Shown here: positions 21,901 through 34,031 of the stretch, one piece after another
How the letters are laid out: every line of letters starts with the position of its first letter
How positions within the stretch are numbered: position 1 is the stretch's first letter
From: Rhipicephalus microplus
Lineage: Eukaryota > Arthropoda > Arachnida > Ixodida > Ixodidae
Assembly: GCF_043290135.1 (NCBI RefSeq)
Contig: NC_134701.1
Location: 7,780,001 to 7,844,000, forward strand
Direction of reading: 5' to 3'
DNA length: 64,000 nt
Translations under genes and position numbers: made by a program
The notes under the pieces: model-generated
What the model saw: only the letters and a program-made list of their open reading frames with translations
Database searches by the model: none
Told to the model about the DNA's origin: nothing

Positions 21901-23580
21901 GCTGTTGACCGAAAGGTTGCAGTTTCGAGCCCTCCCGGGAGTGGTGTGTTGCTTTTTTCTTTGCACTGATAGCTTTGAAGATATGTTCTGATGGTGGTGA
22001 GAGTGGAACAGAACTGTCTCCGTGGCGCAATTGGCTAGCGCGATCGGCTGTTAACCGAAAGATCGGAGGTTCGAGCCCACCTGGTGGTGGTGCGGCGCTT
22101 TTTTTTCTTTGTGCTAATAGCTTTGAAGATATGTCCTGATGGTGGTGAGAGTGGAGCAAGACTGTCCCCGTGGCGCAATGGGCTAGCGCGATCGGCTGTC
22201 AACCGAAAGGTTGGAGTTTCGAGCCCTCCTGGGAGTGGTGTGTTGCTTTTTTCTTTGCACTGATAGCTTTGAAGTTATGTTCTGATGGTGGTGAGAGTGG
22301 AGAAGGACTGTCTCCGTGGCGCAATTGGCTAGCGCGATCGGCTGTTAACCGAAAGGTTAGAGGTTCGAGCCCACGCGGTGGTGGTGCGGCGCTTTTTTTT
22401 TCTTTGCGCTGATAGCTTTGAAGATATGTTCTGATGGTGGTGAGAGTGGAGCAAGACTGTCCCAGTGGCGCAATGGGCAAGCGCGATCGGCTGTTAACCG
22501 AAAGGTTGGAGTTTCGAGCCCTCTCGGGAGTGGTGTGTTGCTTTTTTCTTTGCGCTGATAGCTTTGAAGATATGTTCTGATGGTGGTGAGAGTGGAGCAC
22601 GACTGTCTCCGTGGCGCAGTTGGCTAGCGCGATCGGCTGTTAACCGAAAGGTTGGAGGTTCGAGCCCACCCGGTGATGGTGTGGCGCTTTTTTTTCTTTG
22701 TGCTGATAGCTTTGAAGATATGTTCTGATGGTGGTGAGAGTGGAGCAGGACTGTCTCCGTGGCGCAATTGGCTAGCGCGATTGGCTGTTAACCGAAAGGT
22801 TGGAGGTTCGAGCTCACCCGGTGGTGGTGCGGTGCTTTTTTTTCTTTGGGCTGATAGCTTTGAAGATATGTTCTTATGGTGGTGAGAGTGGAGCAGGACT
22901 GTCTCCGTGGCGCAATTGGCTTGCGCGATCAGCTGTTAACCGAAAGGTTGGAGGTTCGAGCCCACCCGGTGGTGGTGCGGCGCTTCTTTTTTCTTTGCGC
23001 TGATAGCTTTGAAGATATGTCCTGATGGTGGTGAGAGTGGAGCAAGACTGTCCCCGTGGCGCATTGGGCTAGCGCGATCGGCTGTTGACCGAAAGGTTGC
23101 AGTTTCGAGCCCTCCCGGGAGTGGTGTGTTGCTTTTTTCTTTGCACTGATAGCTTTGAAGATATGTTCTGATGGTGGTGAGAGTGGAACAGAACTGTCTC
23201 CGTGGCGCAATTGGCTAGCGCGATCGGCTGTTAACCGAAAGATCGGAGGTTCGAGCCCACCTGGTGGTGGTGCGGCGCTTTTTTTTCTTTGTGCTAATAG
23301 CTTTGAAGATATGTCCTGATGGTGGTGAGAGTGGAGAAGACTGTCCCCGTGGCGCAATAGGCTAGCGCGATCGGCTGTCAACCGAAAGGTTGGAGTTTCG
23401 AGCCCTCCCGGGAGTGTTGTGTTGCTTTTTTCTTTGCACTGATAGCTTTGAAGATATGTTCTGACGGTGGTGAGAGTGGAGCAAGACTGTCTTCGTGGCG
23501 CAATGGGCTAGCGCGATCGGCTGTTAACCGAAAGGTTGGAATTTCGAGCCCTCCCGGGAGTGGTAAGTTGCTTTTTTCTT

Positions 23581-24681
23581 TGCGGTAATAGCTTTGAAGA
23601 TATGTTCTGACGGTGGTGAGAGTGGAGCACGACTGTCTCCGTGGGGCAATAGGCTAGCGCGATCGGCTGTTAACCGAAAGGTTGGAGGTTCGAGCCCACC
23701 CGGTGGTGGTGCGGCGCTTTTTTTTCTTTGGGGTGATAGCTCTGAAGAATTGTTCTGACGGTTGTGAGAGTGGAGCAGGACTGTCTTCTTGGCGCAATTG
23801 GCTAGCGCGATCAGCTGTTAACCGAAAGGTTGGAGGTTCGAGCCCACCCGGTGGTGGTGCGGCGCTTTTTTTTCTTTGGGCTGATAGCTCTGAAGAAATG
23901 TTCTGACGGTGGTGAGAGTGGAGCAGGACTGTCTCCGTGGCGCAATTGTCTAGCGCGATCGGCTGTTAACCAAAAAGTTGGAGGTTCGAGCTCTCCCGGT
24001 GGTGGTGCGGCGCTTTTTTTCTGTGGGCTGATAGCTTTGAAGATATGTTCTGATGGTGGTGAGAGTAGAGCAGGTCTGTCTCCGTGGCGCAATTGGCTAG
24101 CGTGATCGGCTGTTAACCGAAAGGCTGGAGGTTCGAGCCCACCCGGTGATGGTGTGGCGCTTTTTTTTCTTTGCGCTGATAGTTTGAAGGTATGTTCTGA
24201 TGGTGTTGACAGTGGAGCAAGACAGTCTCCGTGGCGCAATGGGCTAGCGCGATCGGCTGTTAACCGAAAGGTTGGAATTTCGAGCCCTCCCGGGAGTGGT
24301 AAGTTGCTTTTTTCCTTGCGGTAATAGCTTTGAAGATATGTTCTGATGCTGGTGAAAGTGCAGCAGGACTGTCTTCGTGGCGCAATTGGCTAGCGCGATC
24401 GGCTGTTAACCGAAAGGTTGGAGGTTCGAGCCCACCCGGTGGTGGTGCGGTGCTTTTTTTTCTTTGGGGTGATAGCTCTGAAGAAATGTTCTGACGGTGG
24501 TGAGAGTGGAGCACGACTGTCTCCGTGGGGCAATAGGCTAGCGCGATCGGCTGTTATTCGAAAGGTTGGAGGTTCGAGCCCACCCGGTGGTGGTGCGGTG
24601 CTTTTTTTTTCTTTGGGCTGATAGCTTTGAAGATATGTTCTGATGGTGGTGAGAGTGGAGCAGGACTGTCTCCGTGGCGCA
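23581..24681 (+). repeat. Dispersed block copy of 12080-13180 (offset 11501 bp, 78 monomers)
   Basis: The succession of the TGGGGCAATAGG unit, the TGTCTTCTTGGCG unit, the AATTGTCTAGCG unit and the following CTGTTATTCG unit is the same in both places. The match breaks near 24682, inside a D-arm. Confidence 0.8.
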
Positions 24682-27600
24682 ATTCGCTAGCGCGATCGGC
24701 TGTTAACCGAAAGGTTGGAGTTTCGAGCCCACCCGGTGGTGGTGCGGCGCTTGTTTTTTCTTTGCGCTGATAGTTTGAAGATATGTTCTGATGGTGGTGA
24801 GAGTGTAGCAAGACTGTCTCCGTGGGGCAATAGGCTAGCGCGATCGGCTGTTAACCGAAAGGTTGGAGGTTCGAGCCCACCCGGTGGTGGTGCGGCGCTT
24901 TTTTTTCTTTGGGGTGATAGCTCTGAAGAATTGTTCTGACGGTTGTGAGAGTGGAGCAGGACTGTCTTCTTGGCGCAATTGGCTAGCGCGATCAGCTGTT
25001 AACCGAAAGGTTGGAGGTTCGAGCCCACCCGGTGGTGGTGCGGCGCTTTTTTTTCTTTGGGCTGATAGCTCTGAAGAAATGTTCTGACGGTGGTGAGAGT
25101 GGAGCAGGACTGTCTCCGTGGCGCAATTGTCTAGCGCGATCGGCTGTTAACCAAAAGTTGGAGGTTCGAGCTCTCCCGGTGGTGGTGCGGCGCTTTTTTT
25201 CTGTGGGCTGATAGCTTTGAAGACATGTTCTGATGGTGGTGAGAGTAGAGCAGGTCTGTCTCCGTGGCGCAAGTGGCTAGCGTGATCGGCTGTTAACCGA
25301 AAAGTTGGAGGTTCGAGCCCACCCGGTGGTGGTGCGGCGCTTTTTTTCTTTGGGCTGATAGCTTTGAAGATATGTTCTGATGGTGGTGAGAGTAGAGCAG
25401 GACTGTCTCCGTGGCGCAATTGGCTAGCGTGATCGGCTGTTAACCGAAAGGTTTGAGTTTCGAGCCCTCCCGGGAGTGGTGTGTTGCTTTTTTCTTTGGG
25501 GTGATAGCTCTGAAGAAATGTTCTGACGGTGGTGAGAGTGGAGCACGACTGTCTCCGTGGGGCAATAGGCTAGCGCGATCGGCTGTTATTCGAAAGGTTG
25601 GAGGTTTGAGCCCACCCGGTGGTGGTGCGGTGCTTTTTTTTTTCTTTGGGCTGATAGCTTTGAAGATATGTTCTGATGGTGGTGAGAGTGGAGCAGGACT
25701 GTCTCCGTGGCGCAATTGGCTTGCGCGATCAGCTGTTAACCGAAAGGTTGGAGGTTCGAGCCCACCCGGTGGTGGTGCGGCGCTTTTTTTTCTTTGGGCT
25801 GATAGCTTTGAAGATATGTTCTGATGGTGGTGAGAGTAGAGCAGGACTGTCTCCGTGGCGCAATTGGCTAGCGCGATCGGCTGTTAACCGAAAGGTTGGA
25901 GTTTCGAGCCCTCCCGGGAGTGGTGTGTTGCTTTTTTCTTTGCGCTGATAGCTTTGAAGATATGTTCTGATGGTGGTGAGAGTGGAGCACGACTGTCTCA
26001 GTGGCGCAGTTGGCTAGCGCGATCGGCTGTTAACCGAAAGGCTGGAGGTTCGAGCCCACCCTGTGATGGTGTGGCGCTTTTTTTTCTTTGTGCTGATAGC
26101 TTTGAAGATATGTTCTGATGGTGGTGAGAGTGGAGCAGGACTGTCTCCGTGGCGCGATTCGCTAGCGCGATTGGCTGTTAACCGAAAGGTTGGAGGTTCG
26201 AGCCCACCCGGTGGTGGTGCAGTGCTTTTTTTTCTTTGGGCTGATAGCTTTGAAGATATGTTCTGATGGTGGTGAGAGTGGAGCAGGACTGTCTCCGTGG
26301 CGCAATTGGCTTGCGCCATCAGCTGTTAACCGAAAGGTTGGAGGTTCGAGCCCACCCGGCGGTGGTTCGGCGCTTTTTTTTCTTTGCACTGATAGCTTTG
26401 AAGATATGCCCTGATGGTGGTGAGAGTGGAGCAAGACTGTCCCCGTGGCGCATTGGGCTAGCGCGATCGGCTGTTAACCGAAAGGTTGCAGTTTCGAGCC
26501 CTCCCGGGAGTGGTGTGTTGCTTTTTTCTTTGCACTGATAGCTTTGAAGATATGTTCTGATGGTGGTGAGAGTGGAACAGGACTGTCTCCGTGGCGCAAT
26601 TGGCTAGCGCGATCGGCTGTTAACCGAAAGATCGGAGGTTCGAGCCCACCTGGTGGTGGTGCGGCGCTTTTTTTTCTTTGTGCTAATGGCTTTGAAGATA
26701 TGTCCTGATGGTGGTGAGAGTGGAGAAGACTGTCCCCGTGGCGCAATGGGCTAGCGCGATCGGCTGTCAACCGAAAGGTTGGAGTTTCGAGCCCTCCCGG
26801 GAGTGGTGTGTTGCTTTTTTCTTTGCACTGATAGCTTTGAAGTTATGTTCTGATGGTGGTGAGAGTGGAGAAGGACTGTCTCCGTGGCGCAATTGGCTAG
26901 CGCGATCGGCTGTTAACCGAAAGGTTAGAGGTTCGAGCCCACCCGGTGGTGGTGCGGCGCTTTTTTTTCTTTGCGCTGATAGCTTTGAAGATATGTTCTG
27001 ATGGTGGTGAGAGTGGAGCAAGACTGTCCCCGTGGCGCAATGGGCAAGCGCGATCGGCTGTTAACCGAAAGGGTGGAGTTTCGAGCCCACGCGGTGGTGG
27101 TGCGGCGCTTGTTTTTTCTTTGCGCTGATAGTTTGAATATATGTTCTGATGGTGGTGAGAGTGGAGCAAGACTGTCTTCGTGGCGCAATGGGCTAGCGCG
27201 ATCGGCTGTTAACCGAAAGGTTGGAATTTCGAGCCCTCCCGGGAGTGGTAAGTTGCTTTTTTCTTTGCGGTAATGGCTTTGAAGATATGTTCTGACGGTG
27301 GTGAGAGTGGAGCACGACTGTCTCCGTGGGGCAATAGGCTAGCGCGATCGGCTGTTAACCGAAAGGTTGGAGGTTCGAGCGCACCCGGTGGTGGTGCGGC
27401 GCTTTTTTTTCTTTGGGGTGATAGCTCTGAAGAATTGTTCTGACGGTTGTGAGAGTGGAGCAGGACTGTCTTCTTGGCGCAATTGGCTAGCGCGATCGGC
27501 TGTTAACCAAAAAGTTGGAGGTTCGAGCTCTCCCGGTGGTGGTGCGGCGCGTTTTTTCTGTGGGCTGATAGCTTTGAAGATATGTTCTGATGGTGGTGAG

Positions 27601-28207
27601 AGTAGAGCAGGTCTGTCTCCGTGGCGCAATTGGCTAGCGTGATCGGCTGTTAACCGAAAAGTTGGAGGTTCGAGCCTACCCGGTGGTGGTGCGGCGCTTT
27701 TTTTCTTTGGGCTGATAGCTTTGAAGATATGTTCTGATGGTGGTGAGAGTAGAGCAGGACTGTCTCCGTGGCGCAATTGGCTAGCGTGATCGGCTGTTAA
27801 CCGAAAGGTTTGAGTTTCGAGCCCTCCCGGGAGTGGTGTGTTGCTTTTTGCTTTGCGCTGATAGCTTTGAAGATATGTTCTGATGGTGGTGAGAGTGGAG
27901 CACGACTGTCTCCGTGGGGCAATAGGCTAGCGCGATCGGCTGTTATTCGAAAGGTTGGAGGTTCAAGCCCACCCGGTGGTGGTGCGGTGCTTTTTTTTTC
28001 TTTGGGCTGATAGCTTTGAAGATATGTTCTGATGGTGGTGAGAGTGGAGCAGGACTGTCTCCGTGGCGCAATTGGCTTGCGCGATCAGCTGTTAACCGAA
28101 AGGTTGGAGGTTCGAGCCCTCCCGGGAGTGGTAAGTTGCTTTTTTCTTTGCGGTAATAGCTTTGAAGATATGTTCTGATGGTGGTGAAAGTGCAGCAGGA
28201 CTGTCTT

Positions 28208-29248
28208 CGTGGGGCAATAGGCTAGCGCGATCGGCTGTTAACCGAAAGGTTGGAGGTTCGAGCCCACCCGGTGGTGGTGCGGCGCTTTTTTTTCTTTGGG
28301 GTGATAGCTCTGAAGAATTGTTCTGACGGTTGTGAGAGTGGAGCAGGACTGTCTTCTTGGCGCAATTGGCTAGCGCGATCAGCTGTTAACCGAAAGGTTG
28401 GAGGTTCGAGCCCACCCGGTGGTGGTGCGGCGCTTTTTTTTCTTTGGGCTGATAGCTCTGAAGAAATGTTCTGACGGTGGTGAGAGTGGAGCAGGACTGT
28501 CTCCGTGGCGCAATTGTCTAGCGCGATCGGCTGTTAACCAAAAAGTTGGAGGTTCGAGCTCTCCCGGTGGTGGTGCGGCGCTTTTTTTCTGTGGGCTGAT
28601 AGCTTTGAAGATATGTTCTGATGGTGGTGAGAGTAGAGCAGGTCTGTCTCCGTGGCGCAATTGGCTAGCGTGATCGGCTGTTAACCGAAAGGCTGGAGGT
28701 TCGAGCCCACCCGGTGATGGTGTGGCGCTTTTTTTTCTTTGCGCTGATAGTTAGAAGGTATGTTCTGTTGGTGTTGAGAGTGGAGCAAGACAGTCTCCGT
28801 GGCGCAATGGGCTAGCGCGATCGGCTGTTAACCGAAAGGTTGGAATTTCGAGCCCTCCCGGGAGTGGTAAGTTGCTTTTTTCCTTGCGGTAATAGCTTTG
28901 AAGATATGTTCTGATGGTGGTGAAAGTGCAGCAGGACTGTCTTCGTGGCGCAATTGGCTAGCGCGATCGGCTGTTAACCGAAAGGTTGGAGGTTCGAGCC
29001 AACCCGGTGGTGGTGCGGTGCTTTTTTTCTTTGGGGTGATAGCTCTGAAGAAATGTTCTGACGGTGGTGAGAGTGGAGCACGACTGTCTCCGTGGGGCAA
29101 TAGGCTAGCGCGATCGGCTGTTATTCGAAAGGTTGGAGGTTCGAGCCCACCCGGTGGTGGTGCGGTGCTTTTTTTTTCTTTGGGCTGATAGCTTTGAAGA
29201 TATGTTCTGATGGTGGTGAGAGTGGAGCAGGACTGTCTCCGTGGCGCA
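28208..29248 (+). repeat. Dispersed block copy of 23640-24680 (offset 4568 bp, 31 monomers)
   Basis: It has the same monomer order as the 12 kb and 23.6 kb blocks, so this module exists at least three times. Parts recur again at about 31.0 and 32.8 kb. Confidence 0.8.
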
Positions 29249-29973
29249 ATTGGCTTGCGCGATCAGCTGTTAACCGAAAGGTTGGAGGTTCGAGCCCACG
29301 CGGTGGTGGTGCGGCGCTTTTTTTTCTTTGGGCTGATAGCTTTGAAGATATGTTCTGATGGTGGTGAGAGTAGAGCAGGACTGTCTCCGTGGCGCAATTG
29401 GCTAGCGCGATCGGCTGTTAACCGAAAGGTTGGAGTTTCGAGCCCTCCCGGGAGTTGTGTGTTGCTTTTTTCTTTGCGCTGATAGCTTTGAAGATATGTT
29501 CTGATGGTGGTGAGAGTGGAGCACGACTGTCTCAGTGGCGCAATTGGCTAGCGCGATCGGCTGTTAACCGAAAGGTTAGAGGTTCGAGCCCACCCGGTGG
29601 TGGTGTGGCGCTTTTTTTTCTTTGTGCTGATAGCTTTGAAGATATGTTCTGATGGTGGTGAGAGTGGAGCAGGACTGTCTCCGTGGCGCAATTGGCTAGC
29701 GCGATTGGCTGTTAACCGAAAGGTTGGAGGTTCGAGCTCACCCGGTGGTGGTGCGGTGCTTTTTTTTTCTTTGGGCTGATAGCTTTGAAGATATGTTCTG
29801 ATGGTGGTGAGAGTGGAGCAGGACTGTCTCCGTGGCGCAATTGGCTTGCGCGATCGGCTGTTAACCAAAAGGTTGGAGGTTCGAGCCCACCCGGTGGTGG
29901 TGCGGCGCTTTTTTTTCTTTGCGCTGATAGCTTTGAAGATATGTCCTGATGGTGGTGAGAGTGGAGCAAGACT

Positions 29974-30047
29974 GTCCCCGTGGCGCATTGGGCTAGCGCG
30001 ATCGGCTGTAATTCGAAAGGTTGGAGGTTCGAGCCCACCCGGTGGTG
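29974..30047 (+). tRNA. Array unit with anticodon GTA (Tyr-type), single occurrence
   Basis: The loop reads CTGTAAT, giving GTA at 30008-30010. The body is otherwise Asn-like, with GGAGG-TTCGAGC-CCACC. I saw no other GTA unit. It looks like a point mutation on the CTGTTAT subtype, not a real Tyr tRNA; animal tRNA-Tyr genes carry introns and a different body. Confidence 0.45.
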
Positions 30048-30303
30048 ATGCGGTGCTTTTTTTTTCTTTGGGCTGATAGCTTTGAAGATATGTTCTGATG
30101 GTGGTGAGAGGGGAGCAGGACTGTCTTCTTGGCGCAATTGGCTAGCGCGATCAGCTGTTAACCGAAAGGTTGGAGGTTCGAGCCCACCCGGTGGTGGTAT
30201 GGCGCTTTTTTTTTCTTTGGGCTGATAGCTCTGACGAAATGTTCTGACGGTGGTGAGAGTGGAGCAGGACTGTCTCCGTGGCGCAATTGTCTAGCGCGAT
30301 CGG

Positions 30304-31284
30304 CTGTTAACCAAAAAGTTGGAGGTTCGAGCTCTCCCGGTGGTGGTGCGGCGCTTTTTTTCTGTGGGCTGATAGCTTTGAAGATATGTTCTGATGGTGG
30401 TGAGAGTAGAGCAGGTCTGTCTCCGTGGCGCAATTGGCTAGCGTGATCGGCTGTTAACCGAAAAGTTGGAGGTTCGAGCCCACCCGGTGGTGGTGCGGCG
30501 CTTTTTTTCTTTGGGCTGATAGCTTTGAAGATATGTTCTGATGGTGGTGAGAGTAGAGCAGGACTGTCTCCGTGGCGCAATTGGCTAGCGTGATCGGCTG
30601 TTAACCGAAAGGTTTGAGTTTCGAGCCCTCCCGGGAGTGGTGTGTTGCTTTTTGCTTTGCGCTGATAGCTTTGAAGATATGTTCTGATGGTGGTGAGAGT
30701 GGAGCACGACTGTCTCCGTGGGGCAATAGGCTAGCGCGATCGGCTGTTATTCGAAAGGTTGGAGGTTCGAGCCCACCCGGTGGTGGTGCGGTGCTTTTTT
30801 TTTCTTTGGGCTGATAGCTTTGAAGATATGTTCTGATGGTGGTGAGAGTGGAGCAGGACTGTCTCCGTGGCGCATTTGGCTTGCGCGATCAGCTGTTAAC
30901 CGAAAGGTTGGAGGTTCGAGCCCTCCCGGGAGTGGTAAGTTGCTTTTTTCTTTGCGGTAATAGCTTTGAAGATATGTTCTGATGGTGGTGAAAGTGCAGC
31001 AGGACTGTCTTCGTGGGGCAATAGGCTAGCGCGATCGGCTGTTAACCGAAAGGTTGGAGGTTCGAGCCCACCCGGTGGTGGTGCGGCGCTTTTTTTTCTT
31101 TGGGGTGATAGCTCTGAAGAATTGTTGTGACGGTTGTGAGAGTGGAGCAGGACTGTCTTCTTGGCGCAATTGGCTAGCGCGATCAGCTGTTAACCGAAAG
31201 GTTGGAGGTTCGAGCCCACCCGGTGGTGGTGCGGCGCTTTTTTTTCTTTGGGCTGATAGCTCTGAAGAAATGTTCTGACGGTGA
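30304..31284 (+). repeat. Block copy of 27500-28480 (offset 2804 bp, 19 monomers)
   Basis: Both copies carry the rare TTGCTTTTTGCTTTGCG spacer and the adjoining CTGTTATTCG unit in the same order, which shows block duplication and not chance similarity. Confidence 0.8.
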
Positions 31285-33957
31285 TGAGAGTGGAGCAGGA
31301 CTGTCTCCGTGGCGCAATTGTCTAGCGCGATCGGCTGTTAAACCGAATAGTTGGAGTTTCGAGCCCTCCCGGGAGTGGTGTGTTGCTTTTTTCTTTGCGC
31401 TGATAGCTTTGAAGATATGTTCTGATGGTTGTGAGAGTGGAGCACGACTGTCTCCGTGGCGCAGTTGGCTAGCGCGATCGGCTGTTAACCGAAAGGTTGG
31501 AGGTTCGAGCCCACCTGGTGGTGGTGCGGTGCTTTTTTTTCTTTGGGCTGATAGCTTTGAAGATATGTTCTGATGGTGGTGAGAGTGGAGCAGGACTGTC
31601 TCCGTGGCGCAATTGGCTTGCGCGATCAGCTGTTAACCGAAAGGTTGGAGGTTCGAGCCCACCCGGGTTTGGTGCGGCGCTTTTTTTTCTTTGGGCTGAT
31701 AGCTTTGAAGATATGTTCTGATGGAGGTGAGAGTAGAGCAGGACTGTCTCCGTGGCGCAATTGGCTAGCGCGATCGGCTGTTAACCGAAAGGTTGGAGTT
31801 TCGAGCCCTCCCGGGAGTGGTGCGTTGCTTTTTTCTTTGCGCTGATAGCTTTGAAGATATGTTCTGATGGTGGTGAGAGTGGAGCAGGACTGTCTCCGTG
31901 GCGCAATTCGCTAGCGCGATTGGCTGTTAACCGAAAGGTTGGAGGTTCGAGCCCACCCGGTGGTGGTGCGGTGCTTTTTTTTCTTTGGGCTGATAGCTTT
32001 GAAGATATGTTCTGATGGTGGTGAGAGTGGAGCAGAACTGTCTCCGTGGCGCAATTGGCTTGCGCGATCAGCTGTTAACCGAAAGGTTGGAGGTTCGAGC
32101 CCACCCGGTGGTGGTGCGGCACTTCTTTTTTCTTTGCGCTGATAGCTTTGAAGATATGTCCTGATGGTGGTGAGAGTGGAGCAAGACTGTCCCTGCTGCG
32201 CAATGGGCTAGCGCGATCGGCTGTCAACCGAAAGGTTGGAGTTTCGAGCCCTCCTGGGAGTGGTGTGTTGCTTTTTTCTTTGCACTGATAGCTTTGAAGT
32301 TATGTTCTGATGGTGGTGAGAGTGGAGCACGACTGTCTCCGTGGCGCAGTTGGCTAGCGCGATCGGCTGTTAACCGAAAGGTTGGAGGTTCGAGCCCACC
32401 CGGTGATGGTGTGGCGCTTTTTTTTTCTTTGTGCTGATAGCTTTGAAGATATGTTCTGATGGTGGTGAGAGTGGAGCAGGACTGTCTCCGTGGCGCAATT
32501 GGCTAGCGCGATTGGCTGTTAACCGAGAGGTTGGAGGTTCGAGCTCACCCGGTGGTGGTGCGGTGCTTTTTTTTTCTTTGGGCTGATAGCTTTGAAGATA
32601 TGTTCTGATGGTGGTGAGAGTGGAGCAGGACTGTCTCCGTGGCGCAATTGGCTTGCGCGATCAGCTGTTAACCGAAAGGTTGGAGGTTCGAGCCCACCCG
32701 GTGGTGGTGCGGCGCTTTTTTTTCTTTGGGGTGATAGCTCTGAAGAATTGTTCTGACGGTTGTGAGAGTGGAGCAGGACTGTCTTCTTGGCGCAATTGGC
32801 TAGCGCGATCAGCTGTTAACCGAAAGGTTGGAGGTTCGAGCCCACCCGGTGGTGGTGCGGCGCTTTTTTTTCTTTGGGCTGATAGCTCTGAAGAAATGTT
32901 CTGACGGTGGTGAGAGTGGAGCAGGACTGTCTCCGTGGCGCAATTGTCTAGCGCGATCGGCTGTTAAGCAAAAAGTTGGAGGTTCGAGCTCTCCCGGTGG
33001 TGGTGCGGCGCTTTTTTTCTGTGGGCTGATAGCTTTGAAGATATGTTCTGATGGTGGTGAGAGTAGAGCAGGTCTGTCTCCGTGGCGCAATTGGCTAGCG
33101 TGATCGGCTGTTAACCGAAAAGTTGGAGGTTCGAGCCCACCCGGTGGTGGTGCGGCGCTTTTTTTGGGCTGATAGCTTTGAAGATATGTTCTGATGGTGG
33201 TGAGAGTAGAGCAGGACTGTCTCCGTGGCGCAATTGGCTTGCGCGATCAGCTGTTAACCGAAAGGTTGGAGGTTCGAGCCCACCCGGTGGTGGTGCGGCG
33301 CTTTTTTTTCTTTGGGCTGATAGCTTTGAAGATATGTTCTGATGGTGGTGAGAGTGGAGCAGGACTGTCTCCGTGGCGCAATTGGCTTGCGCGATCAGCT
33401 GTTAACCGAAAGGTTGGAGGTTCGAGCCCACCCGGTGGTGGTGCGGCGCTTGTTTTTTCTTTGCGCTGATAGTTTGAAGATATGTTCTGATGGTGGTGAG
33501 AGTGGAACAAGACTGTCTTCGTGACGCAATGGGCTAGCGCGATCGGCTGTTAACCGAAAGGTTTGAGTTTCGAGCCCTCCCGGGAGTGGTGTGTTGCTTT
33601 TTTCTTTGCGCTGATAGCTTTGAAGATATGTTCTGATGGTGGTGAGAGTGGAGCACGACTGTCTCCGTGGGGCAATAGGCTAGCGCGATCGGCTGTTGTT
33701 CGAAATGTTGGAGGTTCGAGCCCACCCGGTGGTGGTGCAGTGCTTTTTTTTTCTTTGGGCTGATAGCTTTGAAGATGTGTTCTGATGGTGGTGAGAGTGG
33801 AGCAGGACTGTCTCCGTGGCGCAATTGGCTTGCGCGATCAGCTGTTAACCGAAAGGTTGGAGGTTCGAGCCCACCCGGTGGTGGTGCGGCGCTTGTTTTT
33901 TCTTTGCGCTGATAGTTTGAAGATATGTTCTGATGGTGGTGAGAGTGGAACAAGACT

Positions 33958-34031
33958 GTCTTCGTGACGCAATGGGCTAGCGCGATCAGCTCTTAACCGA
34001 AAGGTTGGAGGTTCGAGCCCACCCGGTGGTG
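33958..34031 (+). tRNA. Array unit with anticodon CTT (Lys-type), single occurrence
   Basis: The loop reads CTCTTAA, giving CTT at 33992-33994. The body is Asn-like with the ATCAG anticodon stem, which leaves an A-C mismatch. It is most likely a stray mutation. Confidence 0.4.
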